Made by a program: the position numbers and the translations under genes. From positions 1,720,687 to 1,784,686 of the forward strand of contig NZ_CP011883.2 of assembly GCF_000340435.2 (NCBI RefSeq): a stretch of DNA of 64,000 bases, given 5' to 3'. The DNA comes from Mycobacterium haemophilum DSM 44634. GTDB taxonomy: Bacteria; Actinomycetota; Actinomycetes; Mycobacteriales; Mycobacteriaceae. The notes under the pieces were generated by a model. The model did not search any database. It was not told the origin of the DNA and was given only the letters and a program-made list of their open reading frames with translations. This document shows, piece by piece, positions 7,885 to 16,508 of the stretch. Each line of letters opens with the position of its first letter. Within the stretch, counting starts at the first letter, position 1.

Positions 7885-8385
7885 TCACACCGCGTGCACG
7901 TAGCGCTTGGCGATGACGCGTTGGGCCACCAGCACCAGCGGGCCGCCGGCCTTGCTCCACCAGGTCGCGGGCCGGGAGAACGCCGATACCTCCGCGAACA
8001 CCGCGGAGGTGGTCGGGTCGCGGCGGATCGCAAACCGTTCCTCGCCGCACTCCGGATGACCCGGCAAAGTGCCGTAGGCGAATCCGCGTAGCTCGGGTTC
8101 GTCGACGACATACACCACCCGGCACGGCGCGGTTAGGAAACCCAGTCGAACCAGCACCACTGTCCCGACGGCGGCGACCTCGGAGCTGGCTTGCACGCGC
8201 AGGCCAGCTCCGCGTTGCATGCCCCAGTGCATGACGGCGTCGGCGGCGTGTTCGAAACGCTGCTCTCCCGCGCCGATTTGGGTTTGCACGTACAGGTGGT
8301 CATATGCCGGTGGCAGTTGATCGGCTGCGGTGGCGCCCACCTCCTGGTAGGTCAGCGGCAATGCCTCAAGCGCATCGAGGTGCAC
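7885..8385 (-). CDS. DUF1990 family protein, Rv2616-like
   Basis: 166 residues, the same length I recall for Rv2616. Features of DUF1990: an N-terminal 'LTYQEVGAT' segment, 'RFEHAADAVMHWGMQRGAGLRV', 'VVYVVDEPELRGFAYGTLPGHPECGEERFAI' and the late 'FSRPATWWSKAGGPLVLVAQRVIAKRY'. The family is common in actinobacteria and plants and has no firmly known reaction; it falls in the START/SRPBCC-like group. It is convergent with the membrane protein gene and divergent from the aldo/keto reductase. Confidence 0.85.
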   Translation of the reverse strand: MHLDALEALPLTYQEVGATAADQLPPAYDHLYVQTQIGAGEQRFEHAADAVMHWGMQRGAGLRVQASSEVAAVGTVVLVRLGFLTAPCRVVYVVDEPELRGFAYGTLPGHPECGEERFAIRRDPTTSAVFAEVSAFSRPATWWSKAGGPLVLVAQRVIAKRYVHAV

Positions 8386-8439
8386 CCGCTCAGCTTGCCA
8401 CGCTCAGAAATGCGGCGGTTCTGGCGTACGGTCGTAGAA

Positions 8440-9315
8440 GTGACCGCACAAAATTCTCAGGCTCTAGCGCAGGCATCCGGAACGTTCACCCTCGGCGGCG
8501 ACCTGACGGTCAACCGACTTGGTTTCGGCGCGATGCGACTTACGGGCAAGGGGGTGTGGGGTCCGCCCGCTGACCGCGACGAGGCCGTGCGGGTGCTGCG
8601 GCGCGCCGTCGAACTGGGGGTGAACTTCATCGACACCGCCGACTCCTACGGCCCCTATATCTCCGAGGAGATCATCGCCGAGGCGCTGCATCCCTATGAC
8701 GGGCTGGTGATCGCGACCAAGGCCGGGTTGCTGCGGACCGGCCCAGACGTATGGATCCCGCTGGGCAATCCGAGCTACCTGCGCCAAGAACTGGAGATGA
8801 GCCTGCGCCGTCTTGGTGTCGACACCATCGACCTGTTTCAGCTGCACCGGATCGACCCGAACTTCCCACTGGCCGACCAGGTGGGCGAGCTGCTCACCTT
8901 GAAAAACGAAGGCAAGATCCGCCATATTGGTCTGTCCGAGGTTAACCTCGATCAACTCGCCGCGGCCCAGCAGATCACCGAAATCGTGTCGGTGCAAAAC
9001 ATGTACAACTTGTCGGCGCGAGCTGCCGACCCACTGTTGGATGCCGTGACAAGCCGGGGCATCGGCTTCATCCCGTGGTTCCCGCTGGCCGCGGGACCGC
9101 TGGCGGCTCCGGACGGCCCACTGCAGCGTATCGCCGCCGACCACCACGCGACGCCGTCGCAGCTGGCGCTGGCCTGGTTGCTGAAGCGGTCGCCGGTGAT
9201 GTTGCCGATCCCGGGGACGTCGCGGGTGGCGCATCTGGAGGAGAACGTCGCCGCCGCCGAAATCAGCCTGTCCGACGACGAGTTCGAGATGCTGGCGGCC
9301 GCCGGGGTGCAGTGA
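8440..9315 (+). CDS. Aldo/keto reductase
   Basis: 291 residues from GTG 8440; the open frame runs further upstream, but that part is antisense to the DUF1990 gene and is not family-like. A (beta/alpha)8 barrel with the catalytic tetrad in place: Asp in 'FIDTADSYG', Tyr in the same motif, Lys in 'LVIATKAG' and His in 'LFQLHRID'. NADPH binding is indicated by 'IPGTSRVAHLEENVAA' near the C-terminus. It should reduce aldehydes or ketones in the cytosol; the substrate is unknown. I do not recall an orthologue at this spot in H37Rv, where a PE_PGRS gene lies instead. Confidence 0.88.
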   Translation: MTAQNSQALAQASGTFTLGGDLTVNRLGFGAMRLTGKGVWGPPADRDEAVRVLRRAVELGVNFIDTADSYGPYISEEIIAEALHPYDGLVIATKAGLLRTGPDVWIPLGNPSYLRQELEMSLRRLGVDTIDLFQLHRIDPNFPLADQVGELLTLKNEGKIRHIGLSEVNLDQLAAAQQITEIVSVQNMYNLSARAADPLLDAVTSRGIGFIPWFPLAAGPLAAPDGPLQRIAADHHATPSQLALAWLLKRSPVMLPIPGTSRVAHLEENVAAAEISLSDDEFEMLAAAGVQ

Positions 9316-9345
9316 CCGTGCCGGTGCCCAGCCTCCCTACGGGCT

Positions 9346-9519
9346 CCCTACAGGCTGCGTAGCCAATACGGTGTTCTGGTGGCCGGCAACCTGGGACGCA
9401 ACGGTGCCGTGCACGGCGGAGCTCTCGGAATGCTGTTCGATACCGTGCTGGGGTTGACATCCCACGATCTTCGTTTCGGGCCGGTTGACCGACGGAGATA
9501 CCCTGCTGACCGAAGCTGA
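9346..9519 (+). pseudogene. Remnant of a PaaI-type hotdog thioesterase
   Basis: The frame starting near 9346 reads PYRLRSQYGVLVAGN, then LGRNGAVHGGALGMLFDTVL, then GLTSH, and stops at 9517-9519. The 'NGAVHGGALGMLFD' segment is the core motif of the 4HBT thioesterase fold. There is no start codon or N-terminal half, and the C-terminal strands are lost. The rest of the 375-bp gap before thrS shows no gene. Confidence 0.7.
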
Positions 9520-9690
9520 CGCGTTATTTGTGCGGCTTAAGCCTGGCCAGCCATGATGCCGACCGACCGAGACGCCCCCGACCCTTAATGGCTTGGTTTC
9601 TTCAAAGCCCGCCCCGATAGCATGGCAACCGTTATCAGTTATCTCCCCAATTACAAACCCCGCTACAAATACGTCTTGGAGACCAACCCG

Positions 9691-11811
9691 ATGAGCGCCC
9701 CCGTACACCCCGCCCCCGGAGCCGATGGCGGCGACCCGCTGGGCCCGGCTGCACCGGGCTTGCGGTCACCGCAAGCCCCAATCCGGGTTCCCGCCGGGAC
9801 TACCGCTGCCGCCGCGGTCGGTGAGGCGGGGTTGCCGCGGCGTGGCGCTCCCGACGCGATCGTGGTGGTGCGCGACACCGACGGGAAGCTGCGCGACCTA
9901 AATTGGGTGCCCGACGTCGACGTCGAGGTCACCCCGGTGCCCGCCAACACCGACGATGGTCGCAGCGTCATCCGGCATTCGACGGCACATGTTTTGGCCC
10001 AAGCCGTCCAAGACCTGTTCCCGCACGCCAAACTGGGGATCGGGCCACCTATTGCCGATGGCTTCTACTACGACTTCGACGTGGCTGAACCGTTCACGCC
10101 TGACGACTTGGCGGCGCTGGAAAAGCGGATGCGGCAGATCGTCAAGGACGGACAGCTGTTCTCGCGACGGGTCTACGAATCCAAGGAGCAAGCTCGCGCC
10201 GAGTTGGCCAGCGAGCCATACAAGCTGGAACTTGTCGATGACAAATCCGGCTTTGCCAAGAACACGGCCGAGATCATGGAGGTCGGCGGCGACGAGCTCA
10301 CCGCCTATGACAACCTCAACGCCCGCAATCGGGAACGTGTTTGGGGTGATCTGTGTCGCGGGCCGCACATCCCGACCACCAAGCACATCCCCGCGTTCAA
10401 GTTGACCAGAAGTTCCGCTGCGTACTGGCGGGGCGACCAGAAGAACGCCAGTCTACAGCGCATCTATGGCACCGCGTGGGAGTCGTCGGAGGCACTCGAC
10501 CGCCACCTTGAGATGGTTGCCGAGGCCCAGCGCCGTGATCATCGCAAGCTGGGCATCGAGCTGGATCTGTTCAGCTTCCCCGACGAAATCGGTTCTGGCT
10601 TAGCGGTTTTCCACCCTAAAGGCGGCATCGTGCGTCGGGAAATGGAGGAGTACTCCCGGCGCAAGCACATCGAAGCCGGCTACGAATTCGTCAACACCCC
10701 GCACATCACCAAGGCGCAGCTGTTCCATACGTCGGGTCACCTGGACTGGTACGCCGAGGGCATGTTTCCGCCGATGCACCTCGACGCCGAGCGCAACGAT
10801 GACGGCACGGTGCGTAAGCCGGGGCAGGACTACTACCTCAAGCCGATGAACTGCCCGATGCACACCCTGATTTTCGCCTCGCGCGGGCGTTCGTATCGGG
10901 AGCTGCCGCTGCGGCTCTTTGAGTTCGGTACGGTTTACCGCTACGAGAAATCCGGTGTGGTGCATGGGCTTACCCGTGCTCGCGGGTTCACCATGGACGA
11001 CTCGCACATCTTCTGCACCCGCGAGCAGCTGCACGGCGAGTTGGCGTCGCTGCTCCGGTTCGTCCTGGATCTGCTCGGCGACTATGGGCTAGAAGATTTT
11101 TATCTCGAGCTTTCTACCAAAGACCCGGAGAAATTCGTTGGCTCCGACGAGATCTGGGAAGAAGCCACGGCCGCGCTGGCGGAGGTCGCCCGGGATTCGG
11201 GCCTCGAGTTGGTTCCCGATCCAGGTGGCGCCGCGTTCTACGGCCCGAAGATCTCGGTGCAGGCGCGCGATGCGCTGGGTCGTAGCTGGCAGATGTCCAC
11301 CATCCAGGTGGACTTCAACTTTCCGGAACGTTTCGAACTGGAGTACACCGCTCCCGATGGCAGGCGGGAGCGCCCAGTCATGATCCACCGGGCGCTGTTC
11401 GGATCGATCGAGCGATTCTTCGGCATCCTCACTGAGCACTACGCGGGAGCGTTCCCTGCCTGGCTGGCGCCCGTTCAGGTGGTCGGCATCCCGGTCGCCG
11501 ATGAGCACGTCGCCTATCTGGAAGAGGTTGCCGTGCAACTGAAGTCGCGTGGGGTGCGGGTTGAGGTGGATGTCAGCGATGATCGGATGGCCAAGAAGAT
11601 CGTCCATCACACCAACCAGAAGGTGCCGTTTATGTTGTTGGCCGGCGACCGCGACGTGCAGGCCGGGGCGGTGAGCTTCCGTTTCGGTGACCGCACACAG
11701 ATCAACGGAGTTGCCCGCGACAGCGCCGTCGAGGTCATTGCGCAGTGGATTGCTAGCCGGGAGAATGCTTCTCCCACAGCCGAATTGGTGAAAGTGACCG
11801 GCGGTGAGTGA
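9691..11811 (+). CDS. thrS: Threonyl-tRNA synthetase
   Basis: 706 residues from ATG 9691; the longer frame starting at 9622 is not used because M. tuberculosis ThrS begins at the corresponding 'MSAP', and GGAGA lies upstream. Domains in order: TGS (about 25-85), the second additional editing domain (about 95-260, with 'HSTAH'), the class II catalytic core with the zinc-binding Cys in 'PMNCPMH', motif 2 'FGTVYRYEKSGVVHGLTRARGFTMDDSH', motif 3 'ALFGSIERFFGIL', and the anticodon-binding domain (about 590-700). It charges tRNA-Thr. It heads the thrS-HIT-pgsA-patA-pimA-Nudix gene string and overlaps the next gene by 8 bp. Confidence 0.97.
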   Translation: MSAPVHPAPGADGGDPLGPAAPGLRSPQAPIRVPAGTTAAAAVGEAGLPRRGAPDAIVVVRDTDGKLRDLNWVPDVDVEVTPVPANTDDGRSVIRHSTAHVLAQAVQDLFPHAKLGIGPPIADGFYYDFDVAEPFTPDDLAALEKRMRQIVKDGQLFSRRVYESKEQARAELASEPYKLELVDDKSGFAKNTAEIMEVGGDELTAYDNLNARNRERVWGDLCRGPHIPTTKHIPAFKLTRSSAAYWRGDQKNASLQRIYGTAWESSEALDRHLEMVAEAQRRDHRKLGIELDLFSFPDEIGSGLAVFHPKGGIVRREMEEYSRRKHIEAGYEFVNTPHITKAQLFHTSGHLDWYAEGMFPPMHLDAERNDDGTVRKPGQDYYLKPMNCPMHTLIFASRGRSYRELPLRLFEFGTVYRYEKSGVVHGLTRARGFTMDDSHIFCTREQLHGELASLLRFVLDLLGDYGLEDFYLELSTKDPEKFVGSDEIWEEATAALAEVARDSGLELVPDPGGAAFYGPKISVQARDALGRSWQMSTIQVDFNFPERFELEYTAPDGRRERPVMIHRALFGSIERFFGILTEHYAGAFPAWLAPVQVVGIPVADEHVAYLEEVAVQLKSRGVRVEVDVSDDRMAKKIVHHTNQKVPFMLLAGDRDVQAGAVSFRFGDRTQINGVARDSAVEVIAQWIASRENASPTAELVKVTGGE

Positions 11812-12388
11812 GCAGGAAAGGCCCGACGTATGTGCCGATCGCGCAGACGGCAACATCTTGGACAGGGGTGTCGGCGAGCACGACCACTTGCAGCGGCTGT
11901 GGACGCCGTACCGGATGACCTATCTGGCCGAAGCGCCAGTCAATCGGGACAACTCCACCCCGGCGCAGCCGTTCACCGAGATTCCGCAGCTGTCCGATGA
12001 GGACGGCTTGGTGGTGGCCCGCGGTCAACTCGTCTACGCCGTGCTCAACCTGTACCCGTACAACCCCGGGCACCTGATGGTGGTGCCCTACCGGCGGGTT
12101 TCCGAGCTTGAGGACCTGACCGACGCGGAGAGTGCGGAGTTGATGGCGTTCACCCAGAAGGCGATTCGCGTCATCAAGAACGTGTCTCGGCCGCATGGCT
12201 TTAATGTGGGCCTGAACTTGGGGACATCGGCGGGAGGGTCGCTGGCCGAGCACCTGCATGTGCACGTGGTGCCGCGGTGGGGTGGCGACGCAAACTTCAT
12301 CACCATCATCGGCGGCGCCAAGGTGATCCCGCAGTTGCTGCGCGACACTCGGCAGCTGCTTGCTACGGAGTGGGCGAAGCAGCCATGA
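11804..12388 (+). CDS. HIT-family Ap4A phosphorylase, Rv2613c-like
   Basis: 194 residues, GTG at 11804 overlapping the thrS stop. The histidine triad 'EHLHVHVVPRWGGD' carries the catalytic His, and 'NLYPYNPGHLMVVPYRRV' is the nucleotide-binding region. The M. tuberculosis orthologue has been described as a diadenosine tetraphosphate phosphorylase, splitting Ap4A into ATP and ADP. Placement next to an aminoacyl-tRNA synthetase is sensible, since such enzymes make Ap4A as a side product. Its stop is followed within 8 bp by the MIRU array. Confidence 0.92.
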   Translation: MSEQERPDVCADRADGNILDRGVGEHDHLQRLWTPYRMTYLAEAPVNRDNSTPAQPFTEIPQLSDEDGLVVARGQLVYAVLNLYPYNPGHLMVVPYRRVSELEDLTDAESAELMAFTQKAIRVIKNVSRPHGFNVGLNLGTSAGGSLAEHLHVHVVPRWGGDANFITIIGGAKVIPQLLRDTRQLLATEWAKQP

Positions 12389-12395
12389 GCCGTCT

Positions 12396-12501
12396 ATGAG
12401 CCGCGCTGGCGACGATGCAGAGCGAAGCGATGAGGAGGAGCGGCGCAGATGAGCCGCGCTGGCGACGATGCAGAGCGAAGCGATGAGGAGGAGCGGCGCA
12501 G
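12396..12501 (+). repeat. Two tandem MIRU copies (53 bp each) between the HIT gene and pgsA
   Basis: Identical 53-bp units start at 12396 and 12449. The pgsA ATG at 12502 sits exactly one period later. Each unit encodes an 18-residue micro-ORF, MSRAGDDAERSDEEERRR, whose TGA overlaps the next ATG as ATGA; the GAGGAGGAG in each unit acts as the ribosome site for the next start. This is the known MIRU arrangement of mycobacteria and should couple translation along the operon. Copy number is likely variable between strains. Confidence 0.93.
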
Positions 12502-13152
12502 ATGAGCAAGGTGCCGTTCCTGTCCCGGGCGGCGTTCACGCGGCTCACGACTCCGACCGCAAGGGCGTTGCTGCGGGTCGGCTTGACGCCGGATGCTGTC
12601 ACCATTTTGGGCACCATCGTGGCCGTGGCGGGGGCGCTGGTACTTTTCCCGATCGGCCAGCTCTTCGCCGGCACGCTGGTGGTCTGGTTCTTCGTGCTTT
12701 TCGACATGCTCGACGGGGCGATGGCCAGGGAACGCGGCGGTGGCACCCGGTACGGTGCGGTGCTCGACGCGACGTGCGATCGCGTCAGCGACGGCGCGGT
12801 GTTCTGCGGGCTGCTGTGGTGGGCGGCGTTCGGCCTGCACAGCAAACATCTGGTGGTGGCAACCTTGATCTGCTTGGTTACCTCGCAGGTGATTTCCTAC
12901 ATCAAGGCCCGGGCCGAAGCCAGCGGGCTGCGCGGCGATGGCGGCCTCATCGAACGGCCGGAACGGTTGATCATCGTGCTGGTCGGCGCGGGTTTGTCGG
13001 ACTTTCCGGGGTATTCGTTGCCCTGGGCGTTGCCGGTGGCGATGTGGCTGCTGGCGGGCGCCAGCCTGATCACCTGTGCGCAGCGGTTGCACACGGTGCG
13101 CACCTCGCCGGGGGCAGCCGGTCGCATTGCCGGACCGGGCGGTGAGCCGTGA
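12502..13152 (+). CDS. pgsA: Phosphatidylinositol phosphate synthase
   Basis: 216 residues, ATG at 12502 directly after the second MIRU. A CDP-alcohol phosphotransferase: the signature Dx2DGx2ARx8Gx3Dx3D is seen from 'DMLDGAMARERGGG' to 'GAVLDATCDRVSD'. Six membrane helices are evident. In M. tuberculosis (PgsA1, Rv2612c) the enzyme joins CDP-diacylglycerol to inositol-1-phosphate, giving phosphatidylinositol phosphate for PIM, LM and LAM. Its stop overlaps the start of patA (GTGA), as expected for the conserved pgsA-patA-pimA operon. Confidence 0.95.
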   Translation: MSKVPFLSRAAFTRLTTPTARALLRVGLTPDAVTILGTIVAVAGALVLFPIGQLFAGTLVVWFFVLFDMLDGAMARERGGGTRYGAVLDATCDRVSDGAVFCGLLWWAAFGLHSKHLVVATLICLVTSQVISYIKARAEASGLRGDGGLIERPERLIIVLVGAGLSDFPGYSLPWALPVAMWLLAGASLITCAQRLHTVRTSPGAAGRIAGPGGEP

Positions 13153-14069
13153 CCGGGCGGGCCACCGACTGGGCGTATGCGGCTGGCTGGAGGGCTGTGC
13201 GCGCGATGCCGGAATCTGTCGCGCGTTTCGCGTTCAACACCGGAGCGCGCTACGCGGCCCGCAACGGCGGGCCGGATCAATTGCGCAAGAACCTGGCCCG
13301 CGTCATCGGTGTGCGACCTGCCGATGTGCCGGACGTACTGATGCGCGCCTCGCTAGCGTCCTATGCCCGCTATTGGCGGGAAGCGTTTCGTCTGCCGACG
13401 ATGAATCCCCACGCGGTGGCAAAGCAGGTCGAGGCTTATGGCGTCGGCCTGCACCGTGTCGGGGAGGCCTTGGATGCTGGGCACGGCGCTGTGCTGGCAT
13501 TGCCGCACAGCGGTAATTGGGATATGGCCGGTGTGTGGCTGGCGCAGTCCCACGGTACCCTCGTCACCGTCGCGGAGCGACTCAAACCCGAGTCGCTGTA
13601 TCGGCGTTTCATCAACTACCGCGAAGGCCTCGGTTTCGAAGTGCTGCCGCTGTCCGGCGGCAACGACACTGGCTTCCAGGCCCCCTTCGAGCTGCTGTGC
13701 GAGCGGCTGCGGGCCAACCGCGTGGTGTGTCTGATGGCCGAGCGCGACCTCACCCGCACCGGCGTTGAGGTCGATTTCTTCGGCGAACCCACTCGCATGC
13801 CCGCAGGCCCGGCGAAGCTCGCGATCGAGACCGGGGCCGCACTGCTGCCGGCGCACTGCTGGTTCCAGGGCAGCGGCTGGGGCTGTTCGGTACATCCAGC
13901 GCTGGATTGCAGCAGCGGTGACGTCGGCGCCATCACTCAGGCGTTGGCTGACCGGTTCGCCCAGAACATCGCCGCCCACCCCGCCGACTGGCACATGCTG
14001 CAACCACAATGGTTGGCCGACCTGTCCACTGACAGGGGGGCCAGGCGAGGTCAGCTGAGGCCACATTGA
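13149..14069 (+). CDS. patA: Phosphatidylinositol mannoside acyltransferase
   Basis: 306 residues, GTG at 13149 overlapping the pgsA stop. A LpxL/HtrB-like acyltransferase with the HX4D active-site motif in 'LPHSGNWDMAG' and 'LMAERDLTRTGVEVDFFGEP' as the second conserved block. In M. tuberculosis PatA (Rv2611c) moves palmitate from palmitoyl-CoA to the 6-position of the mannose put on by PimA. It is a peripheral membrane enzyme on the inner leaflet. The gene is 10 bp upstream of pimA. Confidence 0.95.
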   Translation: MTGRATDWAYAAGWRAVRAMPESVARFAFNTGARYAARNGGPDQLRKNLARVIGVRPADVPDVLMRASLASYARYWREAFRLPTMNPHAVAKQVEAYGVGLHRVGEALDAGHGAVLALPHSGNWDMAGVWLAQSHGTLVTVAERLKPESLYRRFINYREGLGFEVLPLSGGNDTGFQAPFELLCERLRANRVVCLMAERDLTRTGVEVDFFGEPTRMPAGPAKLAIETGAALLPAHCWFQGSGWGCSVHPALDCSSGDVGAITQALADRFAQNIAAHPADWHMLQPQWLADLSTDRGARRGQLRPH

Positions 14070-14079
14070 GGCAAGCCTG

Positions 14080-15204
14080 ATGCGGATCGGGATGGTCTGT
14101 CCGTACTCGTTCGATGTGCCGGGCGGGGTGCAATCGCACGTCTTACAGCTGGCCGAGGTGATGCGTGCGTGCGGGCACCAGGTCAGTGTGCTGGCGCCGG
14201 CGTCGCCGGATGTCTCGCTGCCCGAATACGTTGTCTCCGCCGGCAGGGCTATCCCGATTCCCTACAACGGTTCGGTGGCGCGGCTGCAGTTTAGTCCGGC
14301 GGTACACGGCAGGGTCAGGAGGTGGCTCATGCAGGGTGACTTTGATGTACTGCACCTACACGAGCCGAATGCGCCCAGCCTGTCGATGTGGGCGTTGCGA
14401 GTGGCTGAGGGACCGATCGTGGCGACATTTCATACCTCCACCACCAAGTCGCTGACGCTGGCGGTATTCCAAGGCGTGCTGCGGCCTTGGCACGAGAAGA
14501 TCATCGGCCGGATCGCGGTGTCCGACTTGGCGCGGCGCTGGCAGATGGAGGCGTTGGGGTCCGATGCGGTGGAAATCCCCAACGGGGTGGACGTCGATTC
14601 GTTGGCCTCGGCGCCCCGGCTAGACGGGTACCCGCGGCCCGGCAAGACGGTGCTGTTCCTCGGCCGCTACGACGAACCGCGCAAAGGCATGTCGGTCCTG
14701 CTTGATGCCCTACCGCGGGTGGTCGAGCACTTCAGTGACCTGCAGCTGCTGATCGTCGGCCGCGGCGACGAGGAGCAATTGTGCAGCCAGGCAGGCGGAT
14801 TGGTGGAGCACATCCGTTTTCTTGGCCAGGTGGATGACGCCGGAAAGGCCGCGGCGATGCGCAGTGCCGACGTCTACTGCGCGCCCAACATCGGCGGCGA
14901 GAGTTTCGGCATCGTCCTGGTGGAGGCGATGGCCGCCGGCACCCCGGTGGTGGCCAGTGACCTGCACGCGTTTCGACGCGTGCTGCGCGACGGCGAAGTC
15001 GGGCGCTTGGTGCCGGCGGGTGATGGCGCCGCGCTGGCCGATGCGCTGGTCGCCTTGCTGCGCAACGACGTCGCGCGGGAGCGTTATGTGGCCGCCGGCG
15101 CCGACGCGGTCCGCCGCTATGACTGGTCGGTGGTGGCCAGCCAGATCATGCGGGTGTACGAGACGGTCGCCGCGTCGGGTGCCAAGGTTCAGGTGGCCAG
15201 CTGA
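14080..15204 (+). CDS. pimA: Phosphatidylinositol alpha-mannosyltransferase
   Basis: 374 residues, a GT4-family GT-B glycosyltransferase. The N-terminal domain starts 'MRIGMVCPYSFDVPGGVQSH' with the acceptor-site glycine pair, 'HLHEPNAPS' contains the conserved His and Glu, 'NGVDVDS' starts the second Rossmann domain, and the EX7E-type motif is 'GESFGIVLVEAMAAGTPVV'. It transfers the first mannose from GDP-mannose to phosphatidylinositol, the essential first step of PIM synthesis. The stop overlaps the next ATG (ATGA-type), so the Nudix gene is probably translated together with it. Confidence 0.96.
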   Translation: MRIGMVCPYSFDVPGGVQSHVLQLAEVMRACGHQVSVLAPASPDVSLPEYVVSAGRAIPIPYNGSVARLQFSPAVHGRVRRWLMQGDFDVLHLHEPNAPSLSMWALRVAEGPIVATFHTSTTKSLTLAVFQGVLRPWHEKIIGRIAVSDLARRWQMEALGSDAVEIPNGVDVDSLASAPRLDGYPRPGKTVLFLGRYDEPRKGMSVLLDALPRVVEHFSDLQLLIVGRGDEEQLCSQAGGLVEHIRFLGQVDDAGKAAAMRSADVYCAPNIGGESFGIVLVEAMAAGTPVVASDLHAFRRVLRDGEVGRLVPAGDGAALADALVALLRNDVARERYVAAGADAVRRYDWSVVASQIMRVYETVAASGAKVQVAS

Positions 15205-16265
15205 TGACGTGGCTGATGCTGGCCATCGTGGTGCTGGCAGTGGCGCTGGTCACGGTGGCGGGCGGCTGGGGATATCAGACAGCCCATCGGCTGGACCGGT
15301 TGCACGTCCGCTACGACCTGTCATGGCAGGCTCTGGACGGCGCGCTGGCGCGGCGCGCGGTGGTGGCGCGTGCCGTGGCCATCGACGCGTACGGCGGTGC
15401 TTTGCCGGGCCGGCGGTTGGCGGCGCTGGCCGACGCCGCCGAGTGCGCGCCCCGGCAGGCGCGAGAAAACGCGGAAAACGAGCTCTCGGCTGCGTTGGCG
15501 ATGGTTGATCCGGCGTCGTTGCCGGCAGCCTTGATCGCCGAGTTGGCTGACGCCGAAGCCCGCGTGCTGCTGGCCCGCCGATTCCACAACGATGCGGTCC
15601 GTGACACCCTCGCACTGGGCGAACGACGCCTGGTACGCACCTTACGGCTCGGTGGAACCGCTGTGCTGCCAACCTATTTCGAGATCGTCGAGCGGCCCCA
15701 CGCGTTGGCGCACGGCGATCATGGTGTACCTAACCAGCGGACCTCGGCGCGGGTGGTGCTCCTTGACGAAACCGGGGCGGTGCTGTTGCTGTGCGGTTCG
15801 GACCCGGCGATTACCAATGGCCACGCACCCAGATGGTGGATCACCGTCGGTGGCGAAGTACGACCAGGCGAGCGGTTGGCGGCGGCCGCAGCGCGGGAGC
15901 TGGCCGAAGAAACGGGTCTGCGGGTTGCCCCGGCAGATATGGTCGGACCCATTTGGCGACGCGACGCGATTTTCGAGTTCAACGGTTCAGTGATCGACAG
16001 CGAGGAGTTCTACCTGGTGTACCGCACGCGGCGGTTCGAGCCGTCCAGCGCGGGGCGGACCGAGTTGGAACACCGTTACCTGCGCGGGTCGCGCTGGTGC
16101 GACGCCAACGACATCGCGGAGCTGGTCGAGTCCGGCGAGCAGGTGTATCCGCGGCAGCTGGGCGAGCTGCTGCCCGCGGCCAACCAATTGGCGGATGCCT
16201 TGACCGGCACTGCGGCCGCCACGGCGGCTACGCGCAACGCCTGCGTGCCGCTGTCGATTCGTTGA
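15204..16265 (+). CDS. Nudix hydrolase with N-terminal membrane anchor, Rv2609c-like
   Basis: 353 residues. Residues 3-25 are a single hydrophobic segment ('WLMLAIVVLAVALVTVAGG'); about 30-160 form an Ala- and Arg-rich helical region; about 165-310 is a Nudix domain with a complete box, 'GEVRPGERLAAAAARELAEETGL'. It should hydrolyse a nucleoside diphosphate linked to another group, near the membrane. The position after pimA suggests a link to GDP-mannose or lipid metabolism, but that is inference only. It is the last gene of the PIM operon. Confidence 0.88.
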   Translation: MTWLMLAIVVLAVALVTVAGGWGYQTAHRLDRLHVRYDLSWQALDGALARRAVVARAVAIDAYGGALPGRRLAALADAAECAPRQARENAENELSAALAMVDPASLPAALIAELADAEARVLLARRFHNDAVRDTLALGERRLVRTLRLGGTAVLPTYFEIVERPHALAHGDHGVPNQRTSARVVLLDETGAVLLLCGSDPAITNGHAPRWWITVGGEVRPGERLAAAAARELAEETGLRVAPADMVGPIWRRDAIFEFNGSVIDSEEFYLVYRTRRFEPSSAGRTELEHRYLRGSRWCDANDIAELVESGEQVYPRQLGELLPAANQLADALTGTAAATAATRNACVPLSIR

Positions 16266-16289
16266 GCAGGGCAAAACTCGGGTATCGCC

Positions 16290-16472
16290 CCACCTTTAGT
16301 GATGATCGCAAGCGCGGCGAAGCCGGGGCGCAGCGGGTCATCACCATCCACCTTTAGTGATGGTCGCAAGCGCGGCGAAGCCGGGGCGCAGCGGGTCATC
16401 ACCATCCACCTTTAGTGATGGTCGCAAGCGCGGCGAAGCCGGGCGCAGCGGGTCATCACCATCCACCTAGAG
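16290..16472 (+). repeat. 58-bp tandem repeat (VNTR), three copies plus a partial one
   Basis: Units begin at 16290, 16348 and 16406 with 'ccacctttagtgatg', and a fourth starts at 16463 (57 bp later, one G lost) and decays after 'ccaccta'. Copy 1 differs from copies 2 and 3 by a single base (gatgatcgc against gatggtcgc). Each unit has the core 'cgcaagcgcggcgaagccgg' then 'ggcgcagcgggtcatcacc'. The same repeat family appears in reverse orientation at 32365-32444. It separates the PIM operon from pdxS; H37Rv has a PPE gene and pdxH at this place, as I recall. Confidence 0.9.
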
Positions 16473-16508
16473 TGGGTTAAAGCAGATCAGTTAAGGGAGA
16501 GAAAGCTA

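Noticed and set aside
16290..16472. CRISPR-like array
   Set aside because: The units are directly adjacent 58-bp repeats without unique spacers, and no cas genes are near.
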